From positions 62,001-126,000 of the forward strand of contig CAKRNE010000006.1 in the NCBI GenBank assembly GCA_934365945.1: a stretch of 64,000 bases of DNA, read 5' to 3'. The stretch comes from an uncultured Agathobacter sp. (lineage in GTDB: Bacteria; Bacillota; Clostridia; Lachnospirales; Lachnospiraceae). The first letter of the stretch is position 1. Each line of letters opens with the position of its first letter. This document shows positions 34,454 through 44,496 of this stretch, one piece after another. Position numbers and translations under genes: made by a program. The notes below the pieces were generated by a model. That model saw nothing but the letters and a program-made list of their open reading frames with translations, did no database searches and was not told the DNA's origin.

Positions 34454-36511
34454 ATGAAGAAAAATATAAAATTCAAGGGCAGGCTGAAAAGCTACATGTG
34501 CTGGCCGCTGTATCTGACACTCGTGTTGGCGTGTGCCGACGGAGTAGCAATGCGCTACGACAGGAGGCTTGGCTATGGCATGGTAGGCTTTACAGTGTTT
34601 TACTTTGCACTCGTGCTGCTTTTGTATGTCAGAAGCAAGTCAGTCGTTGCCAATGAGCTGATAAGCTTTGCAACCCAGTATTCATCGGTGCAGAAGAGGC
34701 TGCTTAATGAGTTTGAGGTGCCGTATGCCCTGCTTGAGTACTCGGGCAAGATACTATGGGTAAATGACAAATTCGCAGAGCTCATGGGTGTGGATAAAAA
34801 CTATCACAAATCCATCACGACACTTTTCCCGACAGTGACCAGGGAGCTTCTCACCAAGAGTGATGCACCGACAGATTTCAAGATAGTAAACGAGGAAGAG
34901 GACAGCATAGTCAGACTGTCCGTCAAGAGAATATATTTCAACTCTATCGCAGAGGAAAATGAGATAATCGACACAAATGAAGCAGACCAGTTTTTGACAG
35001 CGCTGTATGTATTTGATGAGTCGGAGCTTTATCGCTGCAAGAAGGAAATCACAGAGCAGAAGCAGGTTTCAGCGCTTGTGTACATCGACAACTATGATGA
35101 GGCACTCGACAGCATAGAGGACGTAAAGAGGTCACTGCTCGTTGCACTTATCGACAGGCGTGTAAACCAGTACTTTGCCAAGTACGACGGACTCGTCAGA
35201 AAGATAGAAAACGACAAATACTTCGTGGTGTTCAAGTACAAGTATCTTGACAGCATGAAGGAGGACAAGTTCAAGGTGCTCGACGAGGTCAAGGCCATAA
35301 AGGTCGGAAATGAGATGGCGGTCACACTCAGTATCGGAATCGGTATAAAGAGTGATAAATATAATGAAAACTACGTGTATGCGCGAAATGCCATAGACCT
35401 GGCCCTCGGACGAGGCGGTGATCAGGTTGTTATAAAGGATCACGACGATATCCTGTATTTTGGCGGCAAGTCAAAGCAGGTGGAGAGCAAGACAAGGGTA
35501 AAGGCAAGAGTCAAGGCGCAGGCGCTCCAGGAGATTATAGAGACCTGTGAGAACGTGCTTATCATGGGGCACAGCATCACAGATGTAGACTCACTCGGAG
35601 CTGGCATAGGTATATACTGTGCAGCCAAGAACCTCGACAAAAAGGCGCAGATAGTCATAAATGACCCGACAAGCTCGGTCAGACCTCTTATGGAGACATT
35701 TTCAGAGGTAAAGGGTTATCCAACAGACATGTTTATAAACAGCGATGAGGCCCTCGAGATGGTGAGCAGGGATACGCTTGTCATGGTGGTGGATACCAAC
35801 AGGCCAAGCTACACAGAGTGTCCTGAGCTTCTCAGAAAGACGGGAAAGATAGTCGTATTTGACCACCATAGACAAAGCAGCGAGATAATAGAGAATCCTA
35901 CACTCTCATATATCGAGCCGTACGCATCGAGTGCGTGTGAGATGGTCGCAGAGGTATTGCAGTATTTCAACGACGGAGTCAAGATAAATGCAACAGAGGC
36001 CGACTGCATCTACGCAGGCATCCTCATCGATACCAACAACTTTATGACAAAGACAGGCGTGCGTACATTTGAGGCGGCAGCCTTTTTGAAGCGCTCAGGC
36101 GCAGAGGTAACACGCGTCAGAAAGATGCTTAGAAACGACATGGCATGCTACAAGGCAAGAGCTGAGGCAGTACGCCATGCAGAGGTATACAGGGGCTCGT
36201 TTGCCATATCGGTATGCCCTAGCGAGAATGTGGAAAGCCCGACAATCGTCGGCGCACAGGCGGCAAATGAGCTGCTCAACATCATAGGCATCAAGGCATC
36301 ATTTGTGCTCACAGAGTACAATGACAAGATTTATATCAGCTCTCGTTCAATCGACGAGATAAATGTCCAGATAATCATGGAGAAGCTGGGCGGCGGCGGA
36401 CACTTAAATGTGGCAGGAGCACAGCTCACAGGCGTCACAGTCGTGCAGGCCAAGCGCATGATACAGGATACACTGGATGAAATGCTAAAAGAAGGAGACA
36501 TAGAAGAATGA
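34454..36511 (+). CDS. gdpP: GdpP-type cyclic-di-AMP phosphodiesterase
   Basis: This ~685-residue membrane enzyme has two N-terminal membrane helices, a PAS-like segment, a degenerate GGDEF domain (about 200-330) and a DHH/DHHA1 phosphoesterase unit with [23 protein letters not shown] and C-terminal [12 protein letters not shown]. It hydrolyses c-di-AMP. ATG 34454 has GGAGAG six bases upstream; the longer open frame only reads through the leader. It overlaps rplI by four bases. Confidence 0.93.
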   Translation: MKKNIKFKGRLKSYMCWPLYLTLVLACADGVAMRYDRRLGYGMVGFTVFYFALVLLLYVRSKSVVANELISFATQYSSVQKRLLNEFEVPYALLEYSGKILWVNDKFAELMGVDKNYHKSITTLFPTVTRELLTKSDAPTDFKIVNEEEDSIVRLSVKRIYFNSIAEENEIIDTNEADQFLTALYVFDESELYRCKKEITEQKQVSALVYIDNYDEALDSIEDVKRSLLVALIDRRVNQYFAKYDGLVRKIENDKYFVVFKYKYLDSMKEDKFKVLDEVKAIKVGNEMAVTLSIGIGIKSDKYNENYVYARNAIDLALGRGGDQVVIKDHDDILYFGGKSKQVESKTRVKARVKAQALQEIIETCENVLIMGHSITDVDSLGAGIGIYCAAKNLDKKAQIVINDPTSSVRPLMETFSEVKGYPTDMFINSDEALEMVSRDTLVMVVDTNRPSYTECPELLRKTGKIVVFDHHRQSSEIIENPTLSYIEPYASSACEMVAEVLQYFNDGVKINATEADCIYAGILIDTNNFMTKTGVRTFEAAAFLKRSGAEVTRVRKMLRNDMACYKARAEAVRHAEVYRGSFAISVCPSENVESPTIVGAQAANELLNIIGIKASFVLTEYNDKIYISSRSIDEINVQIIMEKLGGGGHLNVAGAQLTGVTVVQAKRMIQDTLDEMLKEGDIEE

Positions 36512-36954
36512 AAGTAATCTTATTACAGGACGTAAAACCATTAGGCAAAAAAGGCGAGATAGTAAACGTAAGTGACGGCTACGCCAGAAACAATATCATA
36601 CCTAAAAAGCTCGGAGTTGAGGCCACTCCAAAGAACTTAAACGACCTAAAGCTTCAGAATCAGCATGCAGACAAGGTAGCACAGGAAAACTACGAGAGTG
36701 CACTTGCACTCGCTAAGGTCGTAGAGAGCACAAAGGTAGTAGTAAAGCTTCGCTCAGGTGAGGGCGGCAGGACATTCGGCTCCATCTCCACCAAGGAGAT
36801 ATCGGCTGCGGCAAAAGAGCAGCACGGCTTAGAGCTCGACAAGAAAAAAATGCAGCTTAACGAGTCAATCAAAGCACTCGGCAACTATGAGGTTCCTGTC
36901 AAGCTTCATCCAAAGGTAACAGCAAACCTCACAGTATCAGTAGTTGAAGGATAG
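36508..36954 (+). CDS. rplI: Ribosomal protein bL9
   Basis: The 148-residue protein begins [19 protein letters not shown] and has [18 protein letters not shown], the L9 N-domain signature, with a long connecting helix and a C-domain (about 75-148). It starts inside the gdpP stop (ATGA overlap). Confidence 0.97.
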   Translation: MKVILLQDVKPLGKKGEIVNVSDGYARNNIIPKKLGVEATPKNLNDLKLQNQHADKVAQENYESALALAKVVESTKVVVKLRSGEGGRTFGSISTKEISAAAKEQHGLELDKKKMQLNESIKALGNYEVPVKLHPKVTANLTVSVVEG

Positions 36955-36965
36955 GAGGAATCCCC

Positions 36966-38297
36966 TTGGAAGAAGCATTAATCAAACGAATAATGCCAAA
37001 CAGCCTTGAGGCAGAGCAGTCCGTGGTCGGCTCTATGATCATGAGTAAGGATGCCATAGTGACCGCCAGCGAGATACTCCTTAAGGAGGATTTTTATCAT
37101 CAGCAGTATGGTATCATCTTTGAGACCATGGTTGAGCTATTTACAGAGGGACAGCCTGTTGACCTCGTCACACTCCAGAACCGTCTAAAGGAAAAGGATG
37201 TGCCACAGGAAATACAAAGCCTTGATTTTGTGAGAACACTCGTCACCAGCGTGCCGACATCAGCCAACATCAAGTACTATGCCAATATCGTAAAGGAAAA
37301 CGCCATAAAGCGAAAGCTCATCCATGTGACAGAGGACATAGAAAACGAATGCTACGCCGGCAAGGAATCGCTTGAGAGCGTGCTTGATAAGACCGAGCAC
37401 GATGTATTTGAGCTGCTTTCCACAAGGCAGACAGGTGACTACGTGCCAATCCGTACTGTAGTCATGAATGCCCTCGAGAAAATCGAAAAAGCAGCACAGC
37501 AGGAGGGCACCGTAACAGGAATCCCGACAGGCTTCATAGACCTTGACTACAGGACAGCGGGCTTACAGCCGTCAGACCTCGTGCTCGTGGCAGCCCGTCC
37601 GTCAATGGGAAAGACAGCCTTCGTCCTCAACATAGCTCAGCATGTGGCATTCCACGCACATCTGTGTACTGCCATATTCTCACTCGAGATGTCGAAGGAA
37701 CAGCTCGTAAACCGTCTGTTCTCACTCGAATCAAAGGTAGATGCGCAGGCACTGCGTACAGGAAATCTGTCTGATGCCGACTGGGAAAAGCTGGTAGAGG
37801 GCGCCGGAATCATCGGAGACTCCGAGCTCATCATAGACGACACTCCGGGTATCAGCATCTCAGAGCTTAGAAGCAAGTGCCGTAAATACAAGCTCGAGCA
37901 CGACTTAAAGCTCGTCATCATCGATTACCTGCAGCTTATGACAGGCTCAGGAAGAGGCTCAGAATCGCGTCAGCAGGAAATCTCAGACATATCACGTTCG
38001 CTTAAGGCACTCGCCAGAGAGCTTTCAGTCCCTGTAGTGGCACTATCACAGCTCTCACGAGCCGTAGAGCAGCGACCGGACCATAGACCGATGCTATCTG
38101 ACCTTCGAGAGTCAGGAGCTATCGAGCAGGATGCCGACGTCGTTATGTTCATCTATCGTGACGACTACTACAACAAGGACACCGAGCTCAAGGGCATCTC
38201 AGAAATCATCATCGCTAAACAGCGTAACGGTCCAATCGGCACCGTAAACCTCGCATGGCTGCCTGAGTACACGAAGTTTGCGAATCTGGAGCATTAA
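36966..38297 (+). CDS. dnaB: Replicative DNA helicase DnaB
   Basis: The 443-residue helicase has an N-terminal collar domain (PNSLEAEQSVVGSM), Walker A AARPSMGKTAF, Walker B KLVIIDYLQLM and the DLRESGAIEQDADVV arginine-finger region. It unwinds DNA at the replication fork as a hexamer. It uses TTG 36966, seven bases after AGGAGG; the order gdpP-rplI-dnaB is conserved. Confidence 0.96.
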   Translation: MEEALIKRIMPNSLEAEQSVVGSMIMSKDAIVTASEILLKEDFYHQQYGIIFETMVELFTEGQPVDLVTLQNRLKEKDVPQEIQSLDFVRTLVTSVPTSANIKYYANIVKENAIKRKLIHVTEDIENECYAGKESLESVLDKTEHDVFELLSTRQTGDYVPIRTVVMNALEKIEKAAQQEGTVTGIPTGFIDLDYRTAGLQPSDLVLVAARPSMGKTAFVLNIAQHVAFHAHLCTAIFSLEMSKEQLVNRLFSLESKVDAQALRTGNLSDADWEKLVEGAGIIGDSELIIDDTPGISISELRSKCRKYKLEHDLKLVIIDYLQLMTGSGRGSESRQQEISDISRSLKALARELSVPVVALSQLSRAVEQRPDHRPMLSDLRESGAIEQDADVVMFIYRDDYYNKDTELKGISEIIIAKQRNGPIGTVNLAWLPEYTKFANLEH

Positions 38298-38308
38298 ATT
38301 GATATGAT

Positions 38309-38342
38309 AAATTGGCGCAGGAATTATACCCTGCGCCAATTT
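38309..38342. terminator. Bidirectional terminator between dnaB and the GNAT gene
   Basis: Arms of 13 bp (aaattggcgcagg, 38309-38321, with 38330-38342) enclose an 8-base loop. A and T tracts lie on both sides. Confidence 0.9.
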
Positions 38343-38378
38343 TCATAATAATATATTATGCGAAATACACAAATGTGA

Positions 38379-38924
38379 TCATTTATTAATTAGCCCATAA
38401 ATATAGTGATTACACCACTTCCCATGCAGTATAAGATAATCATGCAATAGCCCCTCCTGCACGAAGCCGAGCTCATTAAGAAGCTTCATCGAAGGTACAT
38501 TGCCCGGGTGGACAACCGCCGTCACCTTGTGCATGCGAAGCTCATTAAAGGCAAGCCTGGTGCAGAAGCCGACTGCCTCAGTCGCATACCCCATGTGATG
38601 AAACTCACTGGAAAATTTATAGCCAATCTCACAGCTTCCGTAAAAAGCCGGAGCGATATTATGTATACATACAGTGCCGATAATCCGGCTCGGATTTTCC
38701 TTCTTAAAAACATAAAATCTGAAAAGCTGTGATTTGACAGCCATGTTGTATTCATATCTGAGCACCTTTTGCAGGTGCTTCACAGTATAAAAATCCGGCA
38801 CACGGTCTATCTCATACATTTCGAAAAGCTCTTTATCCCTATTGTAAAAATCCAAAACCTGCGGGGCGCAATCAGCGCGCAATACCTTAAGAAGCAGGCG
38901 CGGGGTTTCATATTCAAAAAACAT
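38379..38924 (-). CDS. GNAT-family N-acetyltransferase (RimJ/RimL-like)
   Basis: This 181-residue protein starts MFFEYETPRLLLKVL, with IGTVCIHNIAP, CEIGYKFSSEFHHMGYATEA (acetyl-CoA binding) and NVPSMKLLNELGFVQEG, the typical pattern of RimJ/RimL acetyltransferases. The acceptor is unknown. AAGGA precedes ATG 38924 on the - strand. Confidence 0.85.
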   Translation of the reverse strand: MFFEYETPRLLLKVLRADCAPQVLDFYNRDKELFEMYEIDRVPDFYTVKHLQKVLRYEYNMAVKSQLFRFYVFKKENPSRIIGTVCIHNIAPAFYGSCEIGYKFSSEFHHMGYATEAVGFCTRLAFNELRMHKVTAVVHPGNVPSMKLLNELGFVQEGLLHDYLILHGKWCNHYIYGLINK

Positions 38925-38988
38925 ATTTTCCTTCTTTCACATTTGGTGTATCATGATAAATAGATTATAACACATGGAGCAGACAAAT

Positions 38989-39462
38989 ATGACACAAGAT
39001 GAAAAATATATGAAACAGGCAATAAAACAGGCAAAAAAAGCATACGCACTCGATGAGGTGCCGATAGGCTGCGTAATTGTAGCCGGTGACAAAATCATCG
39101 CACGTGGCTACAACCGCAGAAATACCGACAAAAATCCACTTGCTCACGCTGAGCTCTCGGCCATCCGCAAAGCCAGCAAAAAGACAGGAGATTGGCGTCT
39201 CGAGGAATGCACCATGTACGTCACCCTTGAGCCTTGCCAGATGTGTGCCGGAGCAATAGTACAGGCACGCATTCCAAGGGTGGTAATAGGTGCCATGAAT
39301 CCGAAAGCAGGCTGTGCAGGCTCAATCATCAATCTACTGCAGATGCAGCAGTTCAATCATCAGGTGCAGACAGATATAGGCATCTGCGGCGACGAATGCA
39401 GCACCATGCTTTCTACCTTCTTCAAGGAATTGAGAAAGAAGCGCAAGCTTCAAGGGCAGTAA
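38989..39462 (+). CDS. tadA: tRNA-specific adenosine deaminase
   Basis: About 157 residues, with AHAELSAI (zinc His and catalytic Glu) and LEPCQMCAGA (zinc cysteines). It makes inosine at the wobble position of tRNA-Arg. ATG 38989 has GGAG nine bases upstream and is preferred to ATG 38974. Downstream lies the SRP RNA, as in Bacillus, but separated here by structured element copy B. Confidence 0.93.
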   Translation: MTQDEKYMKQAIKQAKKAYALDEVPIGCVIVAGDKIIARGYNRRNTDKNPLAHAELSAIRKASKKTGDWRLEECTMYVTLEPCQMCAGAIVQARIPRVVIGAMNPKAGCAGSIINLLQMQQFNHQVQTDIGICGDECSTMLSTFFKELRKKRKLQGQ

Positions 39463-39491
39463 AGCCTGTTGCCGTTAAAACCACAGCATAA

Positions 39492-39760
39492 GGCATGTAA
39501 GCCCCGGGTACTGGACGCGCACAAGTACTCCTGCAGGGGCGCATAGCGAAGCTGTTTAGAATCTGTAGGATTATGCCGGAAAGCCAGAAATGCCCAGCCA
39601 TGGACGGCTGGGCAAGGCGTTATGCGCCACGGACGGTGCATAAAAGCCGGTTTCGTCAAGCATAGAAAACCATCATGCATAATCCGTACAGAATCTTAAC
39701 AGCGTAGCGTAGCCCAGGTAGGAGTATATGTGCGCGTCCGGTACCCGGGGCTTGCATGCC
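39492..39760 (+). ncRNA. Large structured element, copy B (candidate repeated regulatory RNA)
   Basis: The outer helix pairs 39492-39534 with 39718-39760 (43 positions, three wobble pairs and one two-base mismatch). The inner helix GGATTATGC/GCATAATCC differs from copy A by two compensatory changes. The first hairpin (39592-39613) has loop ATGGAC and two compensatory stem changes relative to copy A. The second (39620-39643) has a full 9-bp stem and loop ACGGAC. Conserved single-stranded blocks are AGAAATGCCC and TTTCGTCARGCATAGAAAACC. All wobble pairs are G-U only if the + strand is the RNA. It lies between tadA and the SRP RNA promoter. Confidence 0.65.
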
Positions 39761-39793
39761 GTAATCATCGCCACAAGGAAGTTGCAATAAATC

Positions 39794-39823
39794 TTGACAA
39801 AACCCTGCATTATAGCGTATACT
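39794..39823 (+). promoter_or_regulatory. SRP RNA promoter
   Basis: TTGACA (39794-39799) and TATACT (39818-39823) are 18 bases apart. Transcription would start at about 39830, right at the 5' end of the SRP RNA. Confidence 0.85.
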
Positions 39824-39830
39824 AAAGACT

Positions 39831-40097
39831 CCGAGCAGCCGGGGTGGTAGCGGTACCTTGAACCAACAATCCGCTATAGTTGGGGTGATGCTTCGTAGAG
39901 GGCTTAAGCGGTGGAGCTGCCCTCCATAAGTGGCGTTGACGTCTGGGTCTTGCGCAATGGAAATCTATGAACCGTGTCAGGGTGGGAACACAGCAGCACT
40001 AAGTAGAAGCTTTCATGTGACGCGAGGCAGCCTGGAGGGAGTTAACTGTGGAGGTAACGTCTGTTGTGATGGTTCGAAGCGAGGCGCTCGGATTTTT
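39831..40097 (+). ncRNA. ffs: Large bacterial signal recognition particle RNA
   Basis: The 5' CCGAGC pairs with the 3' GCTCGG (40086-40091), and TTTTT follows. The conserved Ffh-binding domain is seen as CCGTGTCAGGGTGGGAACAC and AGCAGCACTAAG (about 39973-40003). A length near 265 bases with an Alu-type 5' domain (GGGGTGGTAGC...) is the Gram-positive large form. A strong promoter is directly upstream. It scaffolds the SRP that directs membrane proteins to the translocon. Confidence 0.95.
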
Positions 40098-40115
40098 AGC
40101 GTATAAACATCGTAT

Positions 40116-40243
40116 GATAATACAGTTAATCAGCGGAAATTCTATTTCCGGGCTGATTACATGTATTATCAGACGGTGCAACGGAAACCGAAAATTGTAG
40201 CCACGCAGTGGCGGAGAAGCCTCGAAAGAGGCGAATTTTCGGT
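40116..40243 (+). promoter_or_regulatory. Structured leader between SRP RNA and nudC
   Basis: A long hairpin (40116-40170) is followed by a compact three-way junction at 40187-40243. The junction is closed by ACCGAAAATT/AATTTTCGGT and holds GCCAC-GCA-GTGGC and GCCTC-GAAA-GAGGC, the latter a GNRA tetraloop. A second GTGGC at 40248-40252 could compete for GCCAC, so two folds are possible. It ends about 40 bases before the nudC start. I do not recognise a known class. Confidence 0.45.
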
Positions 40244-40282
40244 TGTAGTGGCACGAAGGAAAAAGGAAAATCGAGGCATACC

Positions 40283-41167
40283 ATGATTCAGGACATTGCA
40301 CCACACACGTGGGACATAACATACAAAAACATACAGCCGGACCCGGACAGCAGGGTCCTTTTTTTTAGCAGGGGACAGCTTCTTGTGCAGCAGGCATCGG
40401 ACAAGCCAGTTGACGAATCCAATCAGGATATTCATCAGATAAGCTTTCCGAGATATGAGGATATAAAAACAGAATGCCCCGATGCTAAATATCAGTATCT
40501 GTTTACACTTGACGATACTGCATTTTTCAGGGTGGCACTGTCACATGCCAACAAAATGCATATACTGGAAGTAACAGGTGGCAAATTCATAAACCGGCAC
40601 TATATGCGCAGCGCAGCACCGAAGGAGTACGTGTTTGCCGCGATAACGGGATTTCATCTGGATGGCTGGTATGATAAGAACCATTTTTGCGGCAGATGCG
40701 CCAACAGGCTTGTGGAGGACGACGTGGAGCGCATGCTCAGATGTCCGGTCTGTGGCAACATGGTTTACCCGCGCATCAATCCGGCAGTGATAGTGGGAGT
40801 TACCAATGGAGATAAGCTGCTTTTGACAAAATATAATGGCAGAGAGTATAAAAAGTACGCACTTGTGGCAGGCTTTAACGAGATAGGTGAGTCGCTTGAG
40901 GAGACCGTGCGCCGTGAGGTAATGGAGGAAACAGGACTGCGTGTGAAAAACATCAGATACTACAAATCGCAGCCGTGGGGCTTTACCGACAATATACTTG
41001 CGGGATATTTCTGTGAAGTTGACGGAACAGATGAGATTGAGGTTGACATGCAGGAGCTTTCGGTGGCAAAATGGGTGTCAAGAGAAGAAATACCTGCATC
41101 CCTAGAGGAATTAAGCCTGACAAATGAAATGATTTCTGTTTTTCGGCTTGACAAAGGCGATTTCTGA
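40283..41167 (+). CDS. nudC: NAD+ diphosphatase / RNA deNADding Nudix enzyme
   Basis: The ~294-residue protein has a four-cysteine zinc site (CGRC...CPVC) and the Nudix box GFNEIGESLEETVRREVMEETG, followed by SQPWGF, the NADH-pyrophosphatase signature. It cleaves NAD(H) and can remove NAD caps from RNA. ATG 40283 has GAGG six bases upstream; an earlier in-frame GTG at 40208 lies inside the structured leader and is rejected. Confidence 0.93.
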   Translation: MIQDIAPHTWDITYKNIQPDPDSRVLFFSRGQLLVQQASDKPVDESNQDIHQISFPRYEDIKTECPDAKYQYLFTLDDTAFFRVALSHANKMHILEVTGGKFINRHYMRSAAPKEYVFAAITGFHLDGWYDKNHFCGRCANRLVEDDVERMLRCPVCGNMVYPRINPAVIVGVTNGDKLLLTKYNGREYKKYALVAGFNEIGESLEETVRREVMEETGLRVKNIRYYKSQPWGFTDNILAGYFCEVDGTDEIEVDMQELSVAKWVSREEIPASLEELSLTNEMISVFRLDKGDF

Positions 41168-41209
41168 ATGTATAGTAAAACGGTAGGAAATGAAACAGAG
41201 GTGCTATAA

Positions 41210-41644
41210 ATGAAAATTTCAACAAAAGGACGTTATGCTCTTCGCCTCATGATGGATCTTGCAGAGAACAACAATGGTTCACCCATCAGCCTGAAGGATG
41301 TAGCGAAGAGACAGGATATTTCAGATAAATATCTTGAACAGATTATATCCATTTTAAACAAGGCGGGCTACGTCAGAAGTGTCAGAGGCGCCCAGGGCGG
41401 CTACATGCTGAAGATGGAACCGCAGAACTACACAGTCGGCATGATTCTCAGACAGACAGAGGGCAGCCTTGCGCCGGTAGCATGTATAGAGGATGACGAG
41501 ATAGTCTGCGACAGACAGCAGCAGTGTGTCACATCTATTGTGTACAAGAAGATCAATGATGCAATCTCAGGCGTGGTTGACAATATCACATTGCAGGATC
41601 TGGTAGACTGGCAGAACGAGAAAAATGGAAATTATGTCATATAA
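41210..41644 (+). CDS. iscR: Rrf2/IscR-type Fe-S cluster-sensing regulator
   Basis: The 144-residue protein begins MKISTKGRYALRLMMDLA, with winged-helix segment YLEQIISILNKAGYVRSVRGAQGGY and cysteines spaced C-x7-C-x5-C (CIEDDEIVCDRQQQC), the cluster ligands. It most likely controls the iscS-iscU-mnmA genes that follow it. Confidence 0.9.
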   Translation: MKISTKGRYALRLMMDLAENNNGSPISLKDVAKRQDISDKYLEQIISILNKAGYVRSVRGAQGGYMLKMEPQNYTVGMILRQTEGSLAPVACIEDDEIVCDRQQQCVTSIVYKKINDAISGVVDNITLQDLVDWQNEKNGNYVI

Positions 41645-41663
41645 AGAAAGAAGGTTATCATAG

Positions 41664-42857
41664 ATGAGCAGATTAATTTATTTGGATAATGCGGCAACCA
41701 CACAGGTATATCCGGAGGTTGTGGATGCAATGCTTCCTTACTTTACAGAGCATTACGGCAATCCATCAGCTATATACAGCTTTGCAGATGAGGCAGAAAG
41801 AGCAGTGGATCATGCCAGAGGAGAGGTCGCAGACCTTATCGGAGCAAAGAAGGATGAGATATATTTCACAGGCGGCGGCAGCGAGTCCGACAACTGGGCA
41901 TTAAAGGCCACAGCAGAGGCATATGCCGCAAAAGGAAAGCACATCATCACATCAGCCATCGAGCATCATGCAATTCTTCACACAGCACAGTGGCTTGAGA
42001 AGCATGGCTTTGAGGTGACATATGTGGGTGTTGATGAGGACGGAAAAATCAAGCTTGATGAGCTTAAGGCAGCCATCAGACCTGACACAATCCTTATCTC
42101 AGTTATGGCGGCAAACAACGAGATTGGAACTATCCAGCCGCTTAAGGAGATCGGAGAGATAGCAAAGGAGCATGGCATTTTGTTCCACACAGATGCGGTT
42201 CAGGCATTCGGACATATTCCGATTAATGTAGATGATATGCATATCGACATGCTCAGCGCCAGCGGTCACAAGCTCAACGGACCAAAGGGCATCGGCGTGA
42301 TGTATATCAGAAAGGGTGTAAAAATCCGCTCATTTATCCATGGCGGAGCACAGGAGCGCCAGAGACGAGCAGGAACACACAATGTGCCGGGTATCGTAGG
42401 ACTTGGCAAGGCAGTAGAGCTTGCGAAGGCCAACATGGCAGAGCGCAGCGCATATGAGACAAAGCTTAGAGACCACCTCATCGAGAGAGTGACAAGCGAG
42501 ATCCCATATACACGCTTAAATGGACACAGAACAGACAGACTGCCAAACAATGCAAACTTCTGCTTCAGATTCATCGAGGGAGAGTCAATGCTTATCCTGC
42601 TTGATCAGGCAGGTGTATGCGGCAGCTCAGGCTCAGCCTGCACATCAGGCTCACTCGACCCATCACATGTGCTCCTTGCAATAGGACTGCCACATGAGAT
42701 AGCGCACGGCTCACTGCGTCTTACATTATCAGAGAAGACCACTCTTGAGGATATCGACTATACAGTGGACAAGTTAAAGGAAATCATAGCAAGGCTCAGA
42801 AGCATGTCACCGTTATACGAGGATTTCGTAAAGAAAAACGGCAAAGCAGAGGCATAA
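41664..42857 (+). CDS. iscS: Cysteine desulfurase (NifS/IscS)
   Basis: The 397-residue PLP enzyme begins YLDNAATTQVYPEVV. It has HHAILHTAQWL, HTDAVQAFGH, SGHKLNGPKGIG (Schiff-base Lys) and the active-site Cys in GVCGSSGSACTSGS. It moves sulfur from cysteine to the IscU scaffold and to MnmA, both encoded next in the operon. Confidence 0.95.
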   Translation: MSRLIYLDNAATTQVYPEVVDAMLPYFTEHYGNPSAIYSFADEAERAVDHARGEVADLIGAKKDEIYFTGGGSESDNWALKATAEAYAAKGKHIITSAIEHHAILHTAQWLEKHGFEVTYVGVDEDGKIKLDELKAAIRPDTILISVMAANNEIGTIQPLKEIGEIAKEHGILFHTDAVQAFGHIPINVDDMHIDMLSASGHKLNGPKGIGVMYIRKGVKIRSFIHGGAQERQRRAGTHNVPGIVGLGKAVELAKANMAERSAYETKLRDHLIERVTSEIPYTRLNGHRTDRLPNNANFCFRFIEGESMLILLDQAGVCGSSGSACTSGSLDPSHVLLAIGLPHEIAHGSLRLTLSEKTTLEDIDYTVDKLKEIIARLRSMSPLYEDFVKKNGKAEA

Positions 42858-42928
42858 ATGATCAGGTCAAAATTATAGTGACTATCACAATATTAATATA
42901 TACATGAAAATTAGGAGGAACTAAGGAC

Positions 42929-43375
42929 ATGGCATACAGTGAAAAGGTAATGGACCATTTTAACCATCCAAGAAACGTAGGAGAGATGGAGAATCCAAGT
43001 GGTGTCGGCACAGTAGGAAATGCAAAGTGCGGAGACATCATGAGAATGTATCTGGATATAGATGACAACGGCATTATTCAGGAGGCCAAATTCAAGACCT
43101 TCGGATGTGGCGCAGCAGTTGCAACAAGCAGTATGGCAACAGAGCTCGTAAAGGGCAAGACAATTCAGGAGGCACTTGAGGTTACAAACAAGGCAGTTAT
43201 GGAGGCACTTGACGGACTTCCACCAGTAAAGGTACACTGCTCACTTCTCGCAGAGGAGGCAATCCATGCGGCACTCTGGGATTACGCAGAGAAAAACGGT
43301 ATCAAGATCGAGGGACTCGAGAGACCTGTAAACGATATCAGCGAAAAGGAAGAGGCGCCTGAGGAAGACTATTAA
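42929..43375 (+). CDS. iscU: Fe-S cluster scaffold protein (IscU/NifU N-domain)
   Basis: The 148-residue protein has the three scaffold cysteines in NAKCGD, KTFGCGAAVA and KVHCSLLAEEAI, and an acidic C-terminal tail. It receives sulfur from IscS. Its stop overlaps the mnmA start (TAATGA). GGAGGAACT precedes ATG 42929. Confidence 0.94.
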   Translation: MAYSEKVMDHFNHPRNVGEMENPSGVGTVGNAKCGDIMRMYLDIDDNGIIQEAKFKTFGCGAAVATSSMATELVKGKTIQEALEVTNKAVMEALDGLPPVKVHCSLLAEEAIHAALWDYAEKNGIKIEGLERPVNDISEKEEAPEEDY

Positions 43376-44457
43376 TGAAAAAGAAGGTTGTAGTAGGAAT
43401 GTCGGGCGGAGTGGATTCGTCAGTAGCGGCATATTTATTAAAGGAACAGGGATACGATGTCATCGGAGTCACAATGCAGATATGGCAGGACGAGGATGTA
43501 TTTAAACAGTCACAGGAGGGCGGTTGCTGTGGGCTATCCGCGGTGGAGGACGCCAGACGGGTGGCAGCAGTGCTTGATATTCCGTATTATGTGATGAATT
43601 TCAAGGCTGATTTCAAGAAATACGTCATAGACTATTTCGTATCCGAATATGAGCGCGCATACACGCCAAATCCGTGTATCGCCTGCAACCGTTATGTGAA
43701 ATGGGAGTCGCTGCTTCACCGCTCACTCGAGATAGGAGCAGACTATATAGCAACAGGCCATTATGCCCGCATAGCACAGCTTCCAAACGGCAGATACACC
43801 ATAGCCAACTCAGTCACAGCGGAAAAGGATCAGACATATGCGCTTTACAATCTGACACAGGAGCAGCTTCGTCGTACGCTGATGCCTGTTGGAGAGTATG
43901 AAAAGCCACAAATCCGCCGTATTGCAGAGGAAGCAGGACTGCCTGTAGCGCACAAGAGCGACAGTCAGGACATATGCTTCGTGCCGGATCACGACTATGC
44001 CTCATTCATCGAGAATGAGACAGGCAAAACCTATGAGCCGGGGGATTTCGTGGATGAATCGGGCAATATTCTCGGCCGTCATAAGGGCCTCATCCACTAT
44101 ACTATCGGACAGCGCAAGGGGCTTGGAATCACAGCCGCAACACCTTTATTCGTAAAGGAGCTGCGTCCGGCAACAAATGAGGTCGTAATCAGCACAAATG
44201 AGTCACTTTTCTCTGACACCTGTTATATCAGCGATATAAACTATATGGCGCAGGAGCACATCACACCGGGCACCCGCAGTATAGGAAAGGTACGCTACTC
44301 TCACAGGGGAGCTGACTGTACACTCACACCTATGGAAAACGGCATGATAAAATGTGTATTTGACGAACCGCAGCGCGCCATGACACCGGGGCAGGCAGCG
44401 GTATTCTATCAGGATGGGCATGTACTGTGCGGTGGAACAATTGAAAAGATGTCATAG
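43375..44457 (+). CDS. mnmA: tRNA-specific 2-thiouridylase
   Basis: The 360-residue enzyme has the ATP PP-loop VGMSGGVDSSVAAYLL, catalytic Cys in PNPCIACNRYVKW and SQDICFVPD with the second cysteine, followed by C-terminal DGHVLCGGTI. It makes s2U34 in tRNA-Lys, -Glu and -Gln with sulfur from IscS, which fits the operon. A short remnant matching its C terminus occurs at 56721. Confidence 0.96.
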   Translation: MKKKVVVGMSGGVDSSVAAYLLKEQGYDVIGVTMQIWQDEDVFKQSQEGGCCGLSAVEDARRVAAVLDIPYYVMNFKADFKKYVIDYFVSEYERAYTPNPCIACNRYVKWESLLHRSLEIGADYIATGHYARIAQLPNGRYTIANSVTAEKDQTYALYNLTQEQLRRTLMPVGEYEKPQIRRIAEEAGLPVAHKSDSQDICFVPDHDYASFIENETGKTYEPGDFVDESGNILGRHKGLIHYTIGQRKGLGITAATPLFVKELRPATNEVVISTNESLFSDTCYISDINYMAQEHITPGTRSIGKVRYSHRGADCTLTPMENGMIKCVFDEPQRAMTPGQAAVFYQDGHVLCGGTIEKMS

Positions 44458-44496
44458 TAAATTAGCAGGACTTTTGAATAGTCGCGAATATATTAT

